Positions 21,794 through 33,029 of a stretch of DNA of 64,000 nt are shown piece by piece. How positions within the stretch are numbered: the stretch's first letter is position 1; every line of letters starts with the position of its first letter. Where the stretch lies: positions 592,675 through 656,674 of the forward strand of contig KZ627155.1 in the NCBI GenBank assembly GCA_002917775.1, in the 5' to 3' direction. The DNA comes from Glaciozyma antarctica PI12 (taxonomy: Eukaryota; Basidiomycota; Microbotryomycetes; Kriegeriales; Camptobasidiaceae). The notes below the pieces were generated by a model. The model saw nothing but the letters and a program-made list of their open reading frames with translations, was not told the origin of the DNA and made no database searches. The translations under genes and the position numbers were made by a program.

Positions 21794-23004
21794 ATGCCCA
21801 GCTACCTCGAAACCCTCTACGGCCTGCACGGCAAGACTGCTCTCATCACTGGCGGGACGCGTGGAATGTGCGAGCCGCAGGAGCAGATGTACGTCCACAG
21901 CTAACGCACCTCACAGCGGGCAGACCATGGCTCTTGCGCTCGCCAACGCCGGCGCCGATGTCGTGCTCATCCAGGCGAGTCTCATTCTCGCTACGTAGCC
22001 GCTTGCACCAGCTAACTCGGCCGTGAGCTCGTTCATAGCGCAACAAGGAGAACGTTGAGACGTACAACGCCATCACCGCGATCGGCCGAAGAGTCTCCAT
22101 CGCCGTCTGCGATCTGGCGAACGACAAGAAGGTCAAGGGACTGACGAAGCTCGTCACTGGGTCTAAGGAGGAAGGAGGAATGGGCCACACGATTGATATT
22201 CTCGTCAACTGTGGCGGGATTCAAAGGAGGTGCGTCGAGCGCGCGCAGAAAGGATACCGCACGCTGACGCTTTCTATGAACGAAGGACGCCTGCGGAGAA
22301 CTTTCCCGACCAGGATTGGGATGATGTGAGTTCCTTTTGCGACTTCAAGGTGACTTGGCGAGCTGACGAAATGGTTCAGGTCCTTCAAGTGAACCTCAAC
22401 ACGGTCTGGATCCTTGCTCGCGATGTCGGTCGGCACATGCTCTCCTCTCGCGGAGGTGTGACCGGCGAGGAGGCACCTGCAGAAGTTAACCCTCGAGGAC
22501 GAGGCAAGATCATCAACGTTGCGAGCCTCGTCTCTTTCCAAGGTGCGTTCGTCGTGAGGTATCGCTCCGAGCGAACTTGCTGACCGATCTCGCCCAGGTG
22601 GACTCACTGTTCCAGCTTACGCTGCAGCAAAGCACGGTGTTTTGGGTCTCGTACGCTCTCCTCCAGCACGCAAGGAACCGAGCTGACTCTTCTCGCAGAC
22701 CAAGGCCCTCTCGAACGAATGGTATGGTGCGGGGTGAACGTCAACTCGATCGCGCCAGGGTACATCGCAACCGACGTACGCCCATCCTGCTCGCTGCTCG
22801 CTGCAACTGCTAACCGTATCGCAGATGAACGAAGCCCTCATCGCCAACCCCCTTCGTGCTCGACAAATCCTCGAGCGGATCCCTGCTGGGCGCTGGGGCT
22901 CGCCGAAAGACTTTGAGGGAGTTGTCGTCTTTCTTGCTTCGGGCGCAAGCGATTACCTGTGCGGAGAGTGTATCACTGTTGATGGAGGGTGGATGGGTCG
23001 TTGA
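21794..23004 (+). CDS. Short-chain dehydrogenase/reductase, 2-deoxy-D-gluconate 3-dehydrogenase-like
   Basis: Exons 21794-21867, 21917-21974, 22039-22229, 22286-22325, 22380-22542, 22598-22650, 22699-22775 and 22825-23004 give roughly 270 residues. The Rossmann signature is GGTRGIGQTMA (TGxxxGxG type), then NCGGIQRR (NAG-like), INVASLVSF with the catalytic Ser region, YAAAKHGV (catalytic YxxxK), [12 protein letters not shown], and the C-terminal [14 protein letters not shown]. The opening [14 protein letters not shown] and the overall layout are those of KduD-like classical SDRs, NAD(P)-dependent sugar or ketone reductases in the cytosol. The intron at 21975 begins GC. A one-base discrepancy in the G run at 22731-22734 breaks the frame before GVNVNSIAP. 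Confidence 0.85.
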
Positions 23005-23126
23005 GCCGCGCTCTGCGTGGCGTGTAATAGACGTTTTGAAAGAAGCGACGAACGACGAGCGAGTTGCGAGCAACGAGCATTTAATCCGTGTCCATTCCAA
23101 GTCTACTTGCTCGATGCTCGATCCAT

Positions 23127-24655
23127 CTACGCCTGCATAAACCTCCCAATCCTCGCTATCGCCCTCCCCCTCGCCTCGCTAACCCACCGCGGGAAGATCG
23201 GAAAGACGTGCACCTCATCCTTCTCCACCACCCACTCCGTCTCAACCCTCCCCACCTTCCTCAGGTTCCTCACAAACGCCGCAATCTCCGGCGCGAGAAG
23301 CTCCGCACTCCCGGAGAAGACGAGGATCCTCAAAGGATCGAGGTTGGCGTACGCTTTTTCGAGGAGGAGGAGGGTGGGGAGGGAAGAGGGGAGAGCGGGG
23401 GAGAAGAAAGGGTGTTGCGAGCCGAGAGCGTGAGGAGTCCCGGGAGCTGCTGGAGGGGAGAGAGGCTTGAAGAGGTTCTGGAGGTACGAGTTGGAGGCGT
23501 TCGCGAGCATGGTGGGGTTGAGCAGGTCGTCGGCGTGTGGGAGGTAGGTTGAGAGAGAGAGATCGACCCAGGGGGAGATGAGGATGAGTCCTTTGGGGAG
23601 GATGAGGTGAGAGGGAGGTAAGGGGGAGAGAGCGAGGGTCGTGGAGAGGTAGAGCAGTAGCGTAGTGCAGAGGCCTGGATGGAGGAGTCACTGTCAGTGA
23701 GTGGCGGAGTGGGAAAGAGGGAGAGAACGCACCGGCTCCGGCACTGTCTCCTGCGAGGTAGATTTCCTTGTAGCCGAGATCGAGGACTAGATGAGTGTAG
23801 GCGGTGATGGCGTCCTGGAGCGAAGCGGGGTAGGCACGACTTGGTCGAGTGGCTTTGCGAAAGTTGGCGCTGCGCAACGGTATCAGCCAGGCTCGCGAGC
23901 GAAGGATGGAGCGAGACGTACCCCACTACCTTCAGCCCCGTCTCGCGAGCGAGGTCGTAGGTGATGTTCCCCTCCACCGGATTCCCTCTGATATAGCCTC
24001 CTCCCACGAAGTACAGGATCACCTTCTCGCCATCCCTCACACGCACTCCCCCCTTCTTCAACTCCATATCCTCCCTCAGCCCCTCAAACTCTCCGCGAAC
24101 CACCGTCCCCTCCTTGACCGCCTCGAGCCAGAAGCACGGCACATCCCCAGGCACGACCTCCCCTCTCGGATCCACCGCCTCCCCCCTCACCCACTCCCTC
24201 GCCTCTTGCGAAAGCAGCACATCGTCCTGCCTAACCGCGACCCTCACCCCTCCCGCAATCCACTGCGCCCACCGCGAGCTCACCGGAACCATCCGCTCCT
24301 GCGCCGCCGTCTCCTCTGGCGGAAGACCTCCAGCGCCAGCGACGGCCCAAACGAGGCGCGAGACGATCGGGTAGACGAAGCGTTGGGCTAGAGACCAGTG
24401 AGGGTAGTTGGGGCTGGCGTCGAGGGAGAGGGGGATGGAGAGCGAGGTGCAGAGAGAGGCGGTGATGGAGAGGAAGTGGAGGGGGAGGAGGGAGAGGAAC
24501 CAGAAGAGGCGGAGGAGGCGGAGGGTCCAGACGGCTGTGGGGGACTCGAGGTGCTGCTCCAGGAAGGGAATCGAGGGGCGGTAGAGGGAGGAAGGAGTTG
24601 CGAGGTAGGGCTGGGGGCCTCGGTGTCGAGAGTCTTGAGGTTCTTGAGATCCCAT
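23127..24655 (-). CDS. Membrane-anchored alpha/beta-hydrolase (steryl acetyl hydrolase/HSL-like)
   Basis: Three exons (23922-24655, 23733-23869, 23127-23674) give 472 residues in consistent phase. Residues about 40-75 (WTLRLLRLFWFLSLLPLHFL) form a membrane anchor. The oxyanion motif of the HSL branch appears as VGGGYIRGN (Val replaces the usual His of HGGG). The nucleophile elbow is LAGDSAGAG, a downstream acid lies in ELLAPEI, and the likely catalytic His is in EDEVHVFPIF with an acidic/Lys-rich context. It resembles Say1-type and other fungal lipid esterases that act on the ER membrane. It is head-to-head with the orphan gene at 24849. Confidence 0.82.
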
Positions 24656-24795
24656 CTCCCCAGGATCGCGTGAGGGCACGCTCCCTGTTACAGCCGCTTC
24701 TGCTGGTCGAGTGCAGGAGAGAAAGAGAGAAGTTGTGTTCGCAGCATTGGAACCGCGAGACGCGTGGGGATGCTTCAACGCTCCTCTGCTCGCGT

Positions 24796-24823
24796 CTATC
24801 GCACCTTGTCTATCGCACCTTGT
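24796..24823. repeat. Tandem 14-nt duplication in a 5' leader
   Basis: The unit TCTATCGCACCTTG is repeated twice head to tail immediately upstream of the gene starting at 24849. Confidence 0.7.
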
Positions 24824-24848
24824 CGTCGTCCCTGTACTCCTACAAACG

Positions 24849-25772
24849 ATGGGACGACCAGTATTCACCCCGATGTATCACCGAATGGAAGCTGCAAGAC
24901 TGGCACAGAAGCTCGAGGAAGCCGCTGTGGAGCTGGACTGGACGTCGGCGAGCAAGCGCACGCTCGAGTCCCCTCATTCGACTCCCCCTGTACGTTGCTG
25001 TGGTTCTGCGGGTGACCTGCTCAGACTCCAACTGGAACGCTGACTCGTTCCCTCCTCATAGGCGACTCCCGCCTCCCCCTCCTCTCCCGTCCTCGAACTC
25101 TTCCTCGACCCCTCCACGACCGCTGGCCAACGCACCATCCTTCGCGGTCTCATCGCCTCCTTGACCCCCCTCGCCCAAGCCTACATCCTTCAGCTTCCCG
25201 CCCCGATCCTTCAGCGCGCGACAAAGTTCGAGGAATCCATTCACAACGGGATCCTGAGTATCAAGATCTATCGGCGGGCAGACATGATTGGCGTATGCCA
25301 TACGCGGCTTGGAGTGGGGTACGAGGATGGGGCCTATGCGGAGGAAGTGGCGCGTTCAACAGCCGTGAGCGTCGAGGTCGAATGGGTCGACAGCAGTGAA
25401 CGTCTCGCCGCTCGTGGAGAAGCGCTAGGGCGGGAAGAGCGCTGGAATGGGGAACGCTCTGAAGACAACTACGCCCGTCGCTCCCCTTCTCCCCCCATCG
25501 AACCCGTCACTCCTTCCTCAGCCGTCTTCCAGCCTCACACCCTCTCCCTCCCCATCTCCCCGCCTCCCGCACGCCGCCTCTCTCCCTCACCTACCCCTTC
25601 CTCAGCTCCTCCTTTTTCGGGGATGAGGCGATGGGCTACCCCTCCCCTCGGCGTTCCTCCTGTGCGCTCTTCGCCGCGTGGATTGGGAGAGGGTTGGGCT
25701 GCTGCGGCGAGGGAGGTGGATGCGGCGGAGGAGAGGGAGCTGGCGAGGGTGCAGCCGGCGAGGGAGGAGTGA
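24849..25772 (+). CDS. Uncharacterised 283-residue protein
   Basis: Two exons, 24849-24989 and 25062-25772, share phase 0 and end in a TGA at 25770. The first half is folded-looking and helical (MYHRMEAARLAQKLEEAAVELDW; RTILRGLIASLTPLAQAYILQLPAPILQRATKFEESI), containing a repeated hydrophobic heptad. The second half is Pro/Ser-rich and likely disordered, ending in Ala/Glu/Arg-rich sequence. I recognise no catalytic motif. The ATG was chosen because it opens the frame just after a C/T-rich leader. Confidence 0.6.
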
Positions 25773-26329
25773 GGTTGCGTAGAGGTGGAGTTTATGGGAA
25801 GGAGGACGGGCGAGGATTGGGTTGGAGCGAAGGGTCGGTGGAGAGATTGGGTTACTTGGGGTGCGGGGGTGGTTATTTTTCGTCGCTTTGGATTTTGTTG
25901 TTGCATGGATCTTACGTGGGACTCGGCAGCGCTGGGTGGAGATGAGGGAGATGGAGAGAAAGGAAGGAAGACTGCCGCTGAGTCCCCTGTTTTCAACGCG
26001 TTCGCGGGTTCGTTTCGGTCTTGTCTTTGTCTTCACGCAGGAGAGTCAGTATCGGAAGGGCGAGCACGCTAATCAGGTATCTCTACGGCGTATCGTTGCA
26101 AGAAGCTTTCAACGAACGGGAAGAAATACTCTCTCGCTCGAACCTCTCTCTCTCCTACTTCTCACTGACTCTCTCACTCCTCTGACTGGGATCTCTTCCT
26201 CTCCAACTCCCCTACGCTCCTTACCACCTTCTTTCTCGCCTCTCCACTCTTGGGAGCTCCAAGGTACTACGCTCCAAGCTCCTTCAAGTTCCCTTTCTTC
26301 TTGAGCTCACGCCCCTTCTCCAGAACAGC
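25773..26329. other. Intergenic region, CSC1 promoter
   Basis: No gene is supported. 25990-26060 contains T-rich runs consistent with a 3' UTR, and 26110-26325 is C/T-rich in the way of the neighbouring promoters. Confidence 0.45.
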
Positions 26330-29300
26330 ATGGCGACTCAAGCGTCCATCGAGGCCGCCGTAGCAGCGTACCAATCCAAACTGACCGTAGTGAGCGTGAG
26401 AGCTGTCAGTATCTCTGTAGGCACGATGTTTGGAGCTTCCGTAGGTGCCCCTCTCTCTCTCCCCTCTCCCGGCGCTGAACCTTCTCTCTCACAGCTCGTC
26501 ACCGTCCTAGCGTTCAACTTCCTCCGCCCTTCGAACAAGCACGTCTACGCTACTCGACTTCGATACTCTGCGACGGAACAGGAAAAGGAGAAAAGGGGTC
26601 AAATGGGATCCCGAGCTCGAGGACAAGAAGTGGTTCGCCTGGATGACCCCGTTGATCTCTACGAAGGAGCCTGAGCTCTTTCGGGAGCTGGGACTGGACG
26701 CTGTTTGCTTCTTGCGGTTCATGAAGATGCTCTGCTACTTGTTCAGTGCGATTGCGGTGCTCACGGTGGCGATTCTCATTCCGGTGGTGAGTGCGATTTT
26801 GGGAGAGGTAGGGGAACTGGAGCTGATGTAATGGACATAGAACGTCTCGTTCAACTATGCGAACGTCCCGGAGGACAAGCGAAACGCTCTCTCGACCCTA
26901 ACCATCGCTGATGTCAAAGGAAACATCCTCTTTGTTCACCTCTCGATCAGCTACTTGATCAGTGAGTGCTCCTCAAGCCTCCCAATAATGAGCACTAATT
27001 AATTCCCTCTCTAGACGTTCTGACAATGTACCTCAGTGCGCGCACTCTCCCAATTCCACCTGGCGACGGCTCGCTAATCTCTCGCTTCGCAAGTTTGGCA
27101 CAACTACCAGCAGATGATCCGTCTCCGCTGGAAATGGTTCCGTTCCCCCTCCTACCAAGCCCACATATTCTCTCGCACGCTCAGCGTTCGTCCTCCCACC
27201 TTTCCACCACCCCTCACTGACCCTCGCGCAGGTCATTCGCCTCCCCGAATCCACTCGCTCCGACCCCCACCTCTCCGAGATGTTCACCTCCCTCTCCCTC
27301 CCCTTCCCCGCCACCTCGATCAACGTAGGCCACGACGCCGGAGATCTTCCCGACCTCATCGCAGTGCACAACGAGCATGTTGAGGCGCTCGAAAAGATCT
27401 TGGCGCGCTACCTCGCAGGCGGAGAGATTGGAGCGAAGCGGCCGATGATGAGGCTGGACGGATGGATGGGCTTGCCGATTGGGGGGAGGAAGGTGGATGC
27501 GATCGAGTGGCTGACTGAGGAGATTGAGAAGGCTGCGACGAGGATCAAGGAGCGGAGAGCGAATCTTGACAAGGAGGCGCCGACGAATTATGGTGCGGTT
27601 GCGAAGCTCGCTGCTCGGCGGTACGAGGCTGATTAGGCGATTTGTAGGATTCGTCTCGATGGCTTCGGTACCGTATGCGCACAGCAACATGCAGGTGATC
27701 AGGTCGCAGCAACGCAAGATGCAGGACGTCCTCAAGGGCTCCAAATTCGCCAGCGCACCGGATACCAAGGACATCGTGAGCTGTTGTTCTCACGCAGACT
27801 CGAATCAGGCTGAGAAGTGAGCGTCTATCTACAGATTTGGGAGAACCTCGGACTGCCCGAGAGGGTGCAGGACACCAAGTCGCTCGCAGGAGGTCTCCTA
27901 CTCTTCGTCGTCTTCTTGTGGTGGACGTTGCCCGTTCTCGTCATGTGCTTATTATTTCTCTCGAGCTCGATCCGCGCGAGCTTACGGTGCCGATTCGGGC
28001 AGCTCGTTCCTCGCCAACCTCGCCAATATCGCTGCCTTCGTCCCCGTCCTCCAGGCCTGGCAACGCAACTCCGTCGGGACCTTCAGCGCCGTTTCGTGAG
28101 CTCGTTGTTCTTCTTACTCCGACGTAGCTGACGTCGGCTTCAGCGGTATTCTTCCTCCCGTCGTCGCAGGCTTGTTTGCGTTCGTCCTGCCGATCATCGT
28201 GCGAGGGATTACGAAGCTGCAAGGGACGGTGAATAGAGAAGCTCGCTCGCTCTTGACATGCAACTGACGACCTTTGCTGCTTCAGTCGACCAAGACGCAG
28301 CTCCAGCGGATCGTCTGTGGTCGCTACTTTGATTTCCTGCTCATCTCGCAGCTTATCGTCTTTACTCTGATTTCGGTTCTATTCAGTGCGTTCTTCCCTT
28401 TGTCGTTGCGCGTCTGACGAGCTGACGGAGATTTTCCAGACCTCTGCGTCGGTGTCATCGTCGCTCTCGGGGAGGGAAAGAGCCTCAAGACTATCTTCGC
28501 CAACTTCGACAGTGCGAGCCTCACCTTCTCTCATTCCCCCGCACTGACGCATCTTCCGTAGGCCTCCCCAGCTCCGCTGCATCGACGTACCTCATCACGA
28601 GCTCGTACTGGATTACCTGGCTCCCCAGTCGTGGCTTCTCGGCAGTCTTTGACCTCGCTCAACTCATCAACCTCGTCCTCGTTCATATCAAGAACCTTTT
28701 CGCTGGTCGGCGTCGTACGCCTCGCGAAGTACGAGAATGGACGGGGCCGAAAGTCTTCAAGTACGATGTGAGTCCAGCTCGCTCGCCGAGTGGAAGGAGC
28801 TGAGATTGGTGTTCAGACCTACGCTGCGAACTTGCTGTTCATGAGCGCAGTTGGTATGGCTTACCAGTGCCTCGCTCCCGTCGTCGCTGGCGTCTGCGCT
28901 GTCATTCTTTGGTTGTGGTTTTACGTGCGTTGACTGTTCCTCGCTCCCAATCGCTCCCTGACCTGGCCTCGTTTGCAGATTTACAAGTATCAGCGTTCGT
29001 CTCCCCCTCTGTTTTTGCGAAGGTATGTGCTGATGCTTCGCAGTCATGTTTGTCTACAGCGCCGAAGTCGAGAGCGGAGGACGACTTTGGCCCATCCTCG
29101 TCGACCGATTGCTCGTCAGTCTCGCATTCAGCAATCTCCTTCTTTCTCTCAGTATGTCCGTTCGCTCGCTCGACTACGCGAACTGACGTTGACGATCTCC
29201 ACAGCTGTATCACTTGCTCGCGAGTGGCTCTACTTCCTTTCCTTCCTTCCACCTACTATCGCCATCATCGCCTTCAAAATCTACTGCACGCAGCGGTTCG

Positions 29301-30031
29301 GTAAGTCTACTTCGCGTCCTGCATCGACCGAGCTGACCTCCGACACTTTCGCAGACCTCAAGTTCCATTACTATCTACCAGACGACGACAAAGAACGCGC
29401 AGCCATTCACACGCACCAGGCCGATTACCGAAAAGCACGTCTGCAGAAACGCTTCGAGCACCCAGGTGCGTTCTTCCTTTGTCGCCAGGATTGACGATTG
29501 ACGAAGGAATGTAGCGCTGCACGAAGAGCTCTATACGCCCATGGTCGATGCCGCCGTTGCTCATCTTCTTCCGCTGCAAGTAGCCTTCTCGTCAAGCTCG
29601 GTAGCGAGATTGCTGACCTCGACCCGCGCAGCATGTTCAAGGGCAAGATCAACGATGCCACTCCCATCAATGAGGAAGCGAGTGACGCCGTCATCGTCGG
29701 AGGAGGCCTCCGAATCGACACTGTAGACGAGGTGCGTTCTCTCCCTCGCGACCCGCCGGAATGCTGAAACCTCCACTCGCAGACGCAGCTCGATTTCCAG
29801 ATGGTCGACTCTGGCACCGACACGGATGGATCCGACGACGACCTCGAGGAGATCATTCGTGAGCCTGCGAAGAGGACGAAGGAGCTCTTGGGCAAGCTCG
29901 ATAAGCAGGTCGATAAGCTTCTCAGCGTGCCGATTCTCACGCGCGGAGCTCGGGCTGGGAAGTCGGAGTCTGCGACTGGATCTAGCGCCACGGTATCGGA
30001 GGCGGGCGCTGGTGGATCGGTGGAGAAGTAG
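26330..30031 (+). CDS. CSC1/OSCA-type (DUF221) osmosensitive cation channel
   Basis: A gene of roughly 20 exons with typical GTGCGT...CGCAG introns, ending at the TAG at 30029. Successive blocks match the family: N-terminal helix (MATQASIEAAVAAYQSKLT with SISVGTMFGAS), FNFLRPSNKHVYATRLRY, ELFRELGLDAVCFLRFMKML, VHLSISYLIN, the cytosolic RNA-recognition-like PHM7 region (VIRLPESTRSDPHLSEMF; LGLPERVQ), then the pore-domain helices (FLANLANIAAFVPVLQAW, GILPPVVAGLFAFVLPIIV, FDFLLISQLIVFTLISVLF, SSYWITWLPSRGFSAVFDLAQL, PREVREWTGPKVFKYDTYAANLLFMSAVGMAYQCLAPVV, REWLYFLSFLPPTIAIIAFKIY). The C-tail is acidic (TDGSDDDLEEII). Such proteins are plasma-membrane, Ca2+-permeable mechanosensitive or osmosensitive channels. 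A base too many appears in 26591-26598. Confidence 0.88.
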
Positions 30032-30163
30032 GGAAGCGTAGCGGAGAGGTAGGGACGAGCAGAGACCTCTTGGTATTACACGCAGAGTTGTGCGCACGGA
30101 TGACGCGAGAGCAGTCGAACGAGAAGACCGGTACCAATCCACAACATTGCACGACAATCCCTC

Positions 30164-31740
30164 TCACTGTCCTCCCGCTGCCCACGCGAACTTGGCCATG
30201 GGCGGTCCCCCAGTCCCAGGCAAACCTGGCCTCGCCGGTCCAGTCCCCAACCCGCCCATCCCGCCGACCTGCAGATCACCAGGGAACGGCGTCGTCCCGT
30301 GCGTAAGCTGCATCGCCTCGATCTGCTTCTTCTTGTCCTTCTGCCTCTGCTTCGCATCCGCGCGCTTCTTGATCCCGATCAACCGCTTTCGCTCAGCGAG
30401 GACCTTCTCCTTCTCCACCGGATCGTCGGGCAACGAAGGATCGAGTGGGTCGAGCGAGAGCGATCCGTTCGCGAGAGCAGCAGCTTGCGCAGCGGCTTGT
30501 GCCTTCTTCGACAGCTTCTTCGTTCCCGATGGCCCGTCCGAGTCGACTGCGCCGCCCGTCGAGATCTTCTTCTTTGGTCGAGCTTGTTGCGAAGAGACGG
30601 AGTTGGCGCGAGGAGGAGAGCCGGCGTTCCCGCCGGGTGTCGAGCCGCCGGATTGGAGAGAGGGACCGCCGAGACGGAGGGAGATGATGCCGGAGGGAGT
30701 GGGAGTGGGAACGACGGGAATGGGGAGAGGATTGGGATTGGATTGACGCTCGCGGTAGGCTTGAATAAAGGCCAGTCGGGCGAAGCTGCAGTCCTCGAGG
30801 GGTTAGCTCTGGGGACGCTGCAGGGAAGGAAGAAGCGTACGCATGACCTCGTCCTCGACCAACGCCTTCGTCGCCAATCTTCATGAGACGCTCGTGCTCT
30901 TCACGCTCCTTGCGAGCAGCTTCTCCATCCTCCTCATCCTCGTCTCCTTCGGCAAAGTTGCAAGACCTCTTGCGCTTGGGAGGACGCAAGGTCGTTGCTC
31001 GCAGCATCGTGTTGGCGAGTCGCGAGGTCTGGAGAGAAGGGGAGAGACACAGCGGTGGCGCCGTTCGAGCCTGCGCCAGCACGTCAGCTTCCCCATTCAA
31101 TCGCCTCCTGCAGCGCACGCACCAGGATCATCGCCTCAATCTCGACGGCCTCGTCAATCCGACAATCCCACCGCAACCTCATCCTCCTTCTCCGCCTGCC
31201 ATCTCCGATCCATAAGCCCGATCTCCGTCCACAGCGTTGCCGGATTCGGACCCAGCACGATCCGATAGACTTCCGCTTTGGAAGCTGTCGGTACGTCGCG
31301 AGCATGATTCATTTGAAAGGAGAGGGCGAGGCCGGGACGAGTGAGAGCTGGAGGTTGTGGAGCTGAGCGGTGGTCGTGCACTTCAACGATTAGGCATCCT
31401 GACAAGGAGAGAGAGACAATTAGTCCAAGGCCACAACCGCGAGAGGAGCTCAGCTCACCTTCGTAGTACCGCACTCCCGCCTCGTCCAGCACGTCCAGCA
31501 GGTCTGTAGGAAGCTTTTGCTCGCGAATCGCCTCCAGGAAGCACTTCATCGGGCTGTCGTAGTTGAAGTTGCCATGCTGCGCGAGAGGTCAGCTCCTTGT
31601 CTCCTGCTGGCTCGAAGCTTCCTCACCTGCTGCTCGAAGCGGAAGTGGGTGGGGTAGAGGTGGAGTACGAGCGAAGGCGGTTCTTTTCGATGGCGCTTGA
31701 GGACCTGGCGAGTGAATCGCGTGACGTTGTAGGACGCCAT
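30164..31740 (-). CDS. SPT20: SAGA complex subunit Spt20
   Basis: The start MASYNVTRFTRQVLKRHRK at 31740 leads into the conserved Spt20 domain: SLVLHLYPTHFRFEQQ, HGNFNYDSPMKCFLEAIREQ, PTDLLDVLDEAGVRYYEG and CLIVEVHDHR, split over several exons, then a region like YRIVLGPNPATLWTEIGLM. A Lys/Arg-rich PPKRKRSCNFAEGDEDEEDGE segment and a Gln/Lys-rich C-terminus (KRLIGIKKRADAKQRQKDKK) with Gly/Pro-rich tail follow, ending at the TGA at 30164. Spt20 holds the core of SAGA together and supports activator-dependent transcription in the nucleus. It is convergent with the CSC1 gene (about 130 bp between 3' ends). Confidence 0.87.
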
Positions 31741-32345
31741 CCGGACGCGCGGGAGAAGGTGACCAGGAGGCGGCGGCGGCGGGGTGAGATTGGGCGTCGG
31801 TGTGGCTTGGTCGTATGCAGAAGCTTTTCTTGCTTTAAGGCAGAGGGAAGGACGAGTGACGGGGAGTGTGGGGCGAAGTCAAGAGCGGATGGACAGCAGA
31901 CGACTCTTGTCCTCCGACCCTCACGCTCTCGCTCTGCTCGTCGCTGCTCAGGCGTGCTCGCGATCCTGCTCAAAAGCCGCTACGGAACCAGGAACGTACG
32001 GGGCCTGCGTTCCGTGTGCGTCACGACCGCTCGACGACTAGGCAGTGCGCATCCTCTCCTGCGGCAGTTCAAGTCTCCACTCGTGCTCGACTCTTCTGAG
32101 CAAGCAGTCGATACTACGCACGCTTCGACCTGGATGAAGTATCGCGGTCTCTGTCCCGCCGGCTTTCTCGCGATGACTGCTTCCCCCGCCTCACCGCCTT
32201 CCTCCGCCCCTGTTCGCGTTTATCTCGCACGAACGGCCATGCACGCCGTCAGTTTTCATGCTTGCCGCGATTCGATACGTTCTGCTTCCGGGCGCGAACG
32301 CCCAGACGCGATCCGGAGAAGACTGCGTCCCTCCCGCGGAGTGAG
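31741..32345. other. Upstream region between SPT20 and the 32346 gene
   Basis: A promoter region for two divergent genes. A long plus-strand frame (31597-32502) crosses it but overlaps the SPT20 5' exon and ends inside the 32346 gene in another frame, so I read it as fortuitous. I see no gene I can support. Confidence 0.4.
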
Positions 32346-33029
32346 ATGCGCGGTGAGCTCGTTTTCGTTTAACTCATTCAGCAGCAGTGCTGAGGATCCT
32401 TCGCTGCAGACCAGAAGCTCGCCGGAAACGGTGGAGAGAGCAACGAGGGGGATAATCGCCAGACTTCGAGCCTGCGAAGTCATCCGCGGAGGACGCTCGT
32501 GAGGGATCCTCAGCTTGCTCGACTGCTCGAGATCCTCCTGCTCTTGATGTCTAATCTTCAGCTGCTCGAAGACAACTATTTATCGTCTGCTTGCTGTGGA
32601 GACCACCAGGCCCGGGGCCACCCCCACTCAGCTGGCCCCTCGCCGCTTGCCACCTTCGCATCTTCGGATCACTCCTGCTGACCTGCTCAGCCGCTTCCAC
32701 TCCGGGCTCTGCGCGCTAGACGCAGCCAAGTACTACGAGGAGCTCCTGTCAGAAAGGGAAGAGACCCGCGTCCACCCTACCGTCGCGCCTCCTCCCGGTC
32801 CCTTCCCTCGCGTCCCCAGCCTAAGGCCTAACCCTCACCCTTTCAGGAAACACTTTACGCGCACATTTTCGCCGGCGCTACTGCTCTCAGTACGTTCAAG
32901 CCACTGTATCGCTTCTCACGCACACTGGACAAAGTCTGGCGCAGCGCAACTTGTCAAGAAGCTGCACAGGCTGGTCCGGGGCTTTTCCGCCTCGCTTACA
33001 ATGAGGACGCACTCGTGTTCCAACTCTGA
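32346..33029 (+). CDS. Uncharacterised 147-residue protein assembled from four exons
   Basis: Exons 32346-32352 (7 nt), 32410-32584, 32691-32769 and 32847-33029 join in consistent phase with a stop at 33027. The product reads MRDQKLAGNGGESNEGDNR..., then a helical core RDPQLARLLEILLLLMSNLQ, LEDNYLSRFHSGLCALDAAK, YYEELLSERE, and a C-terminal block ETLYAHIFAGATALSTFKPL, YRFSRTLDKVWRSATCQEAA, GLFRLAYNEDALVFQL. It looks like a compact all-helical protein, not low complexity. I know no family for it. Branch sites (GCTGACCTGCTCAG at 32677-32690; CTAACCCTCACCCTTTCAG) support the splicing. A later donor for exon 3 (near 32811) would lengthen it by 14 residues. Confidence 0.5.

Noticed and set aside
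31597-32502. Plus-strand 301-codon open frame
   Set aside because: It overlaps the SPT20 first exon antisense, is Arg/Ser-rich without a domain, and ends inside the spliced orphan gene in another frame.
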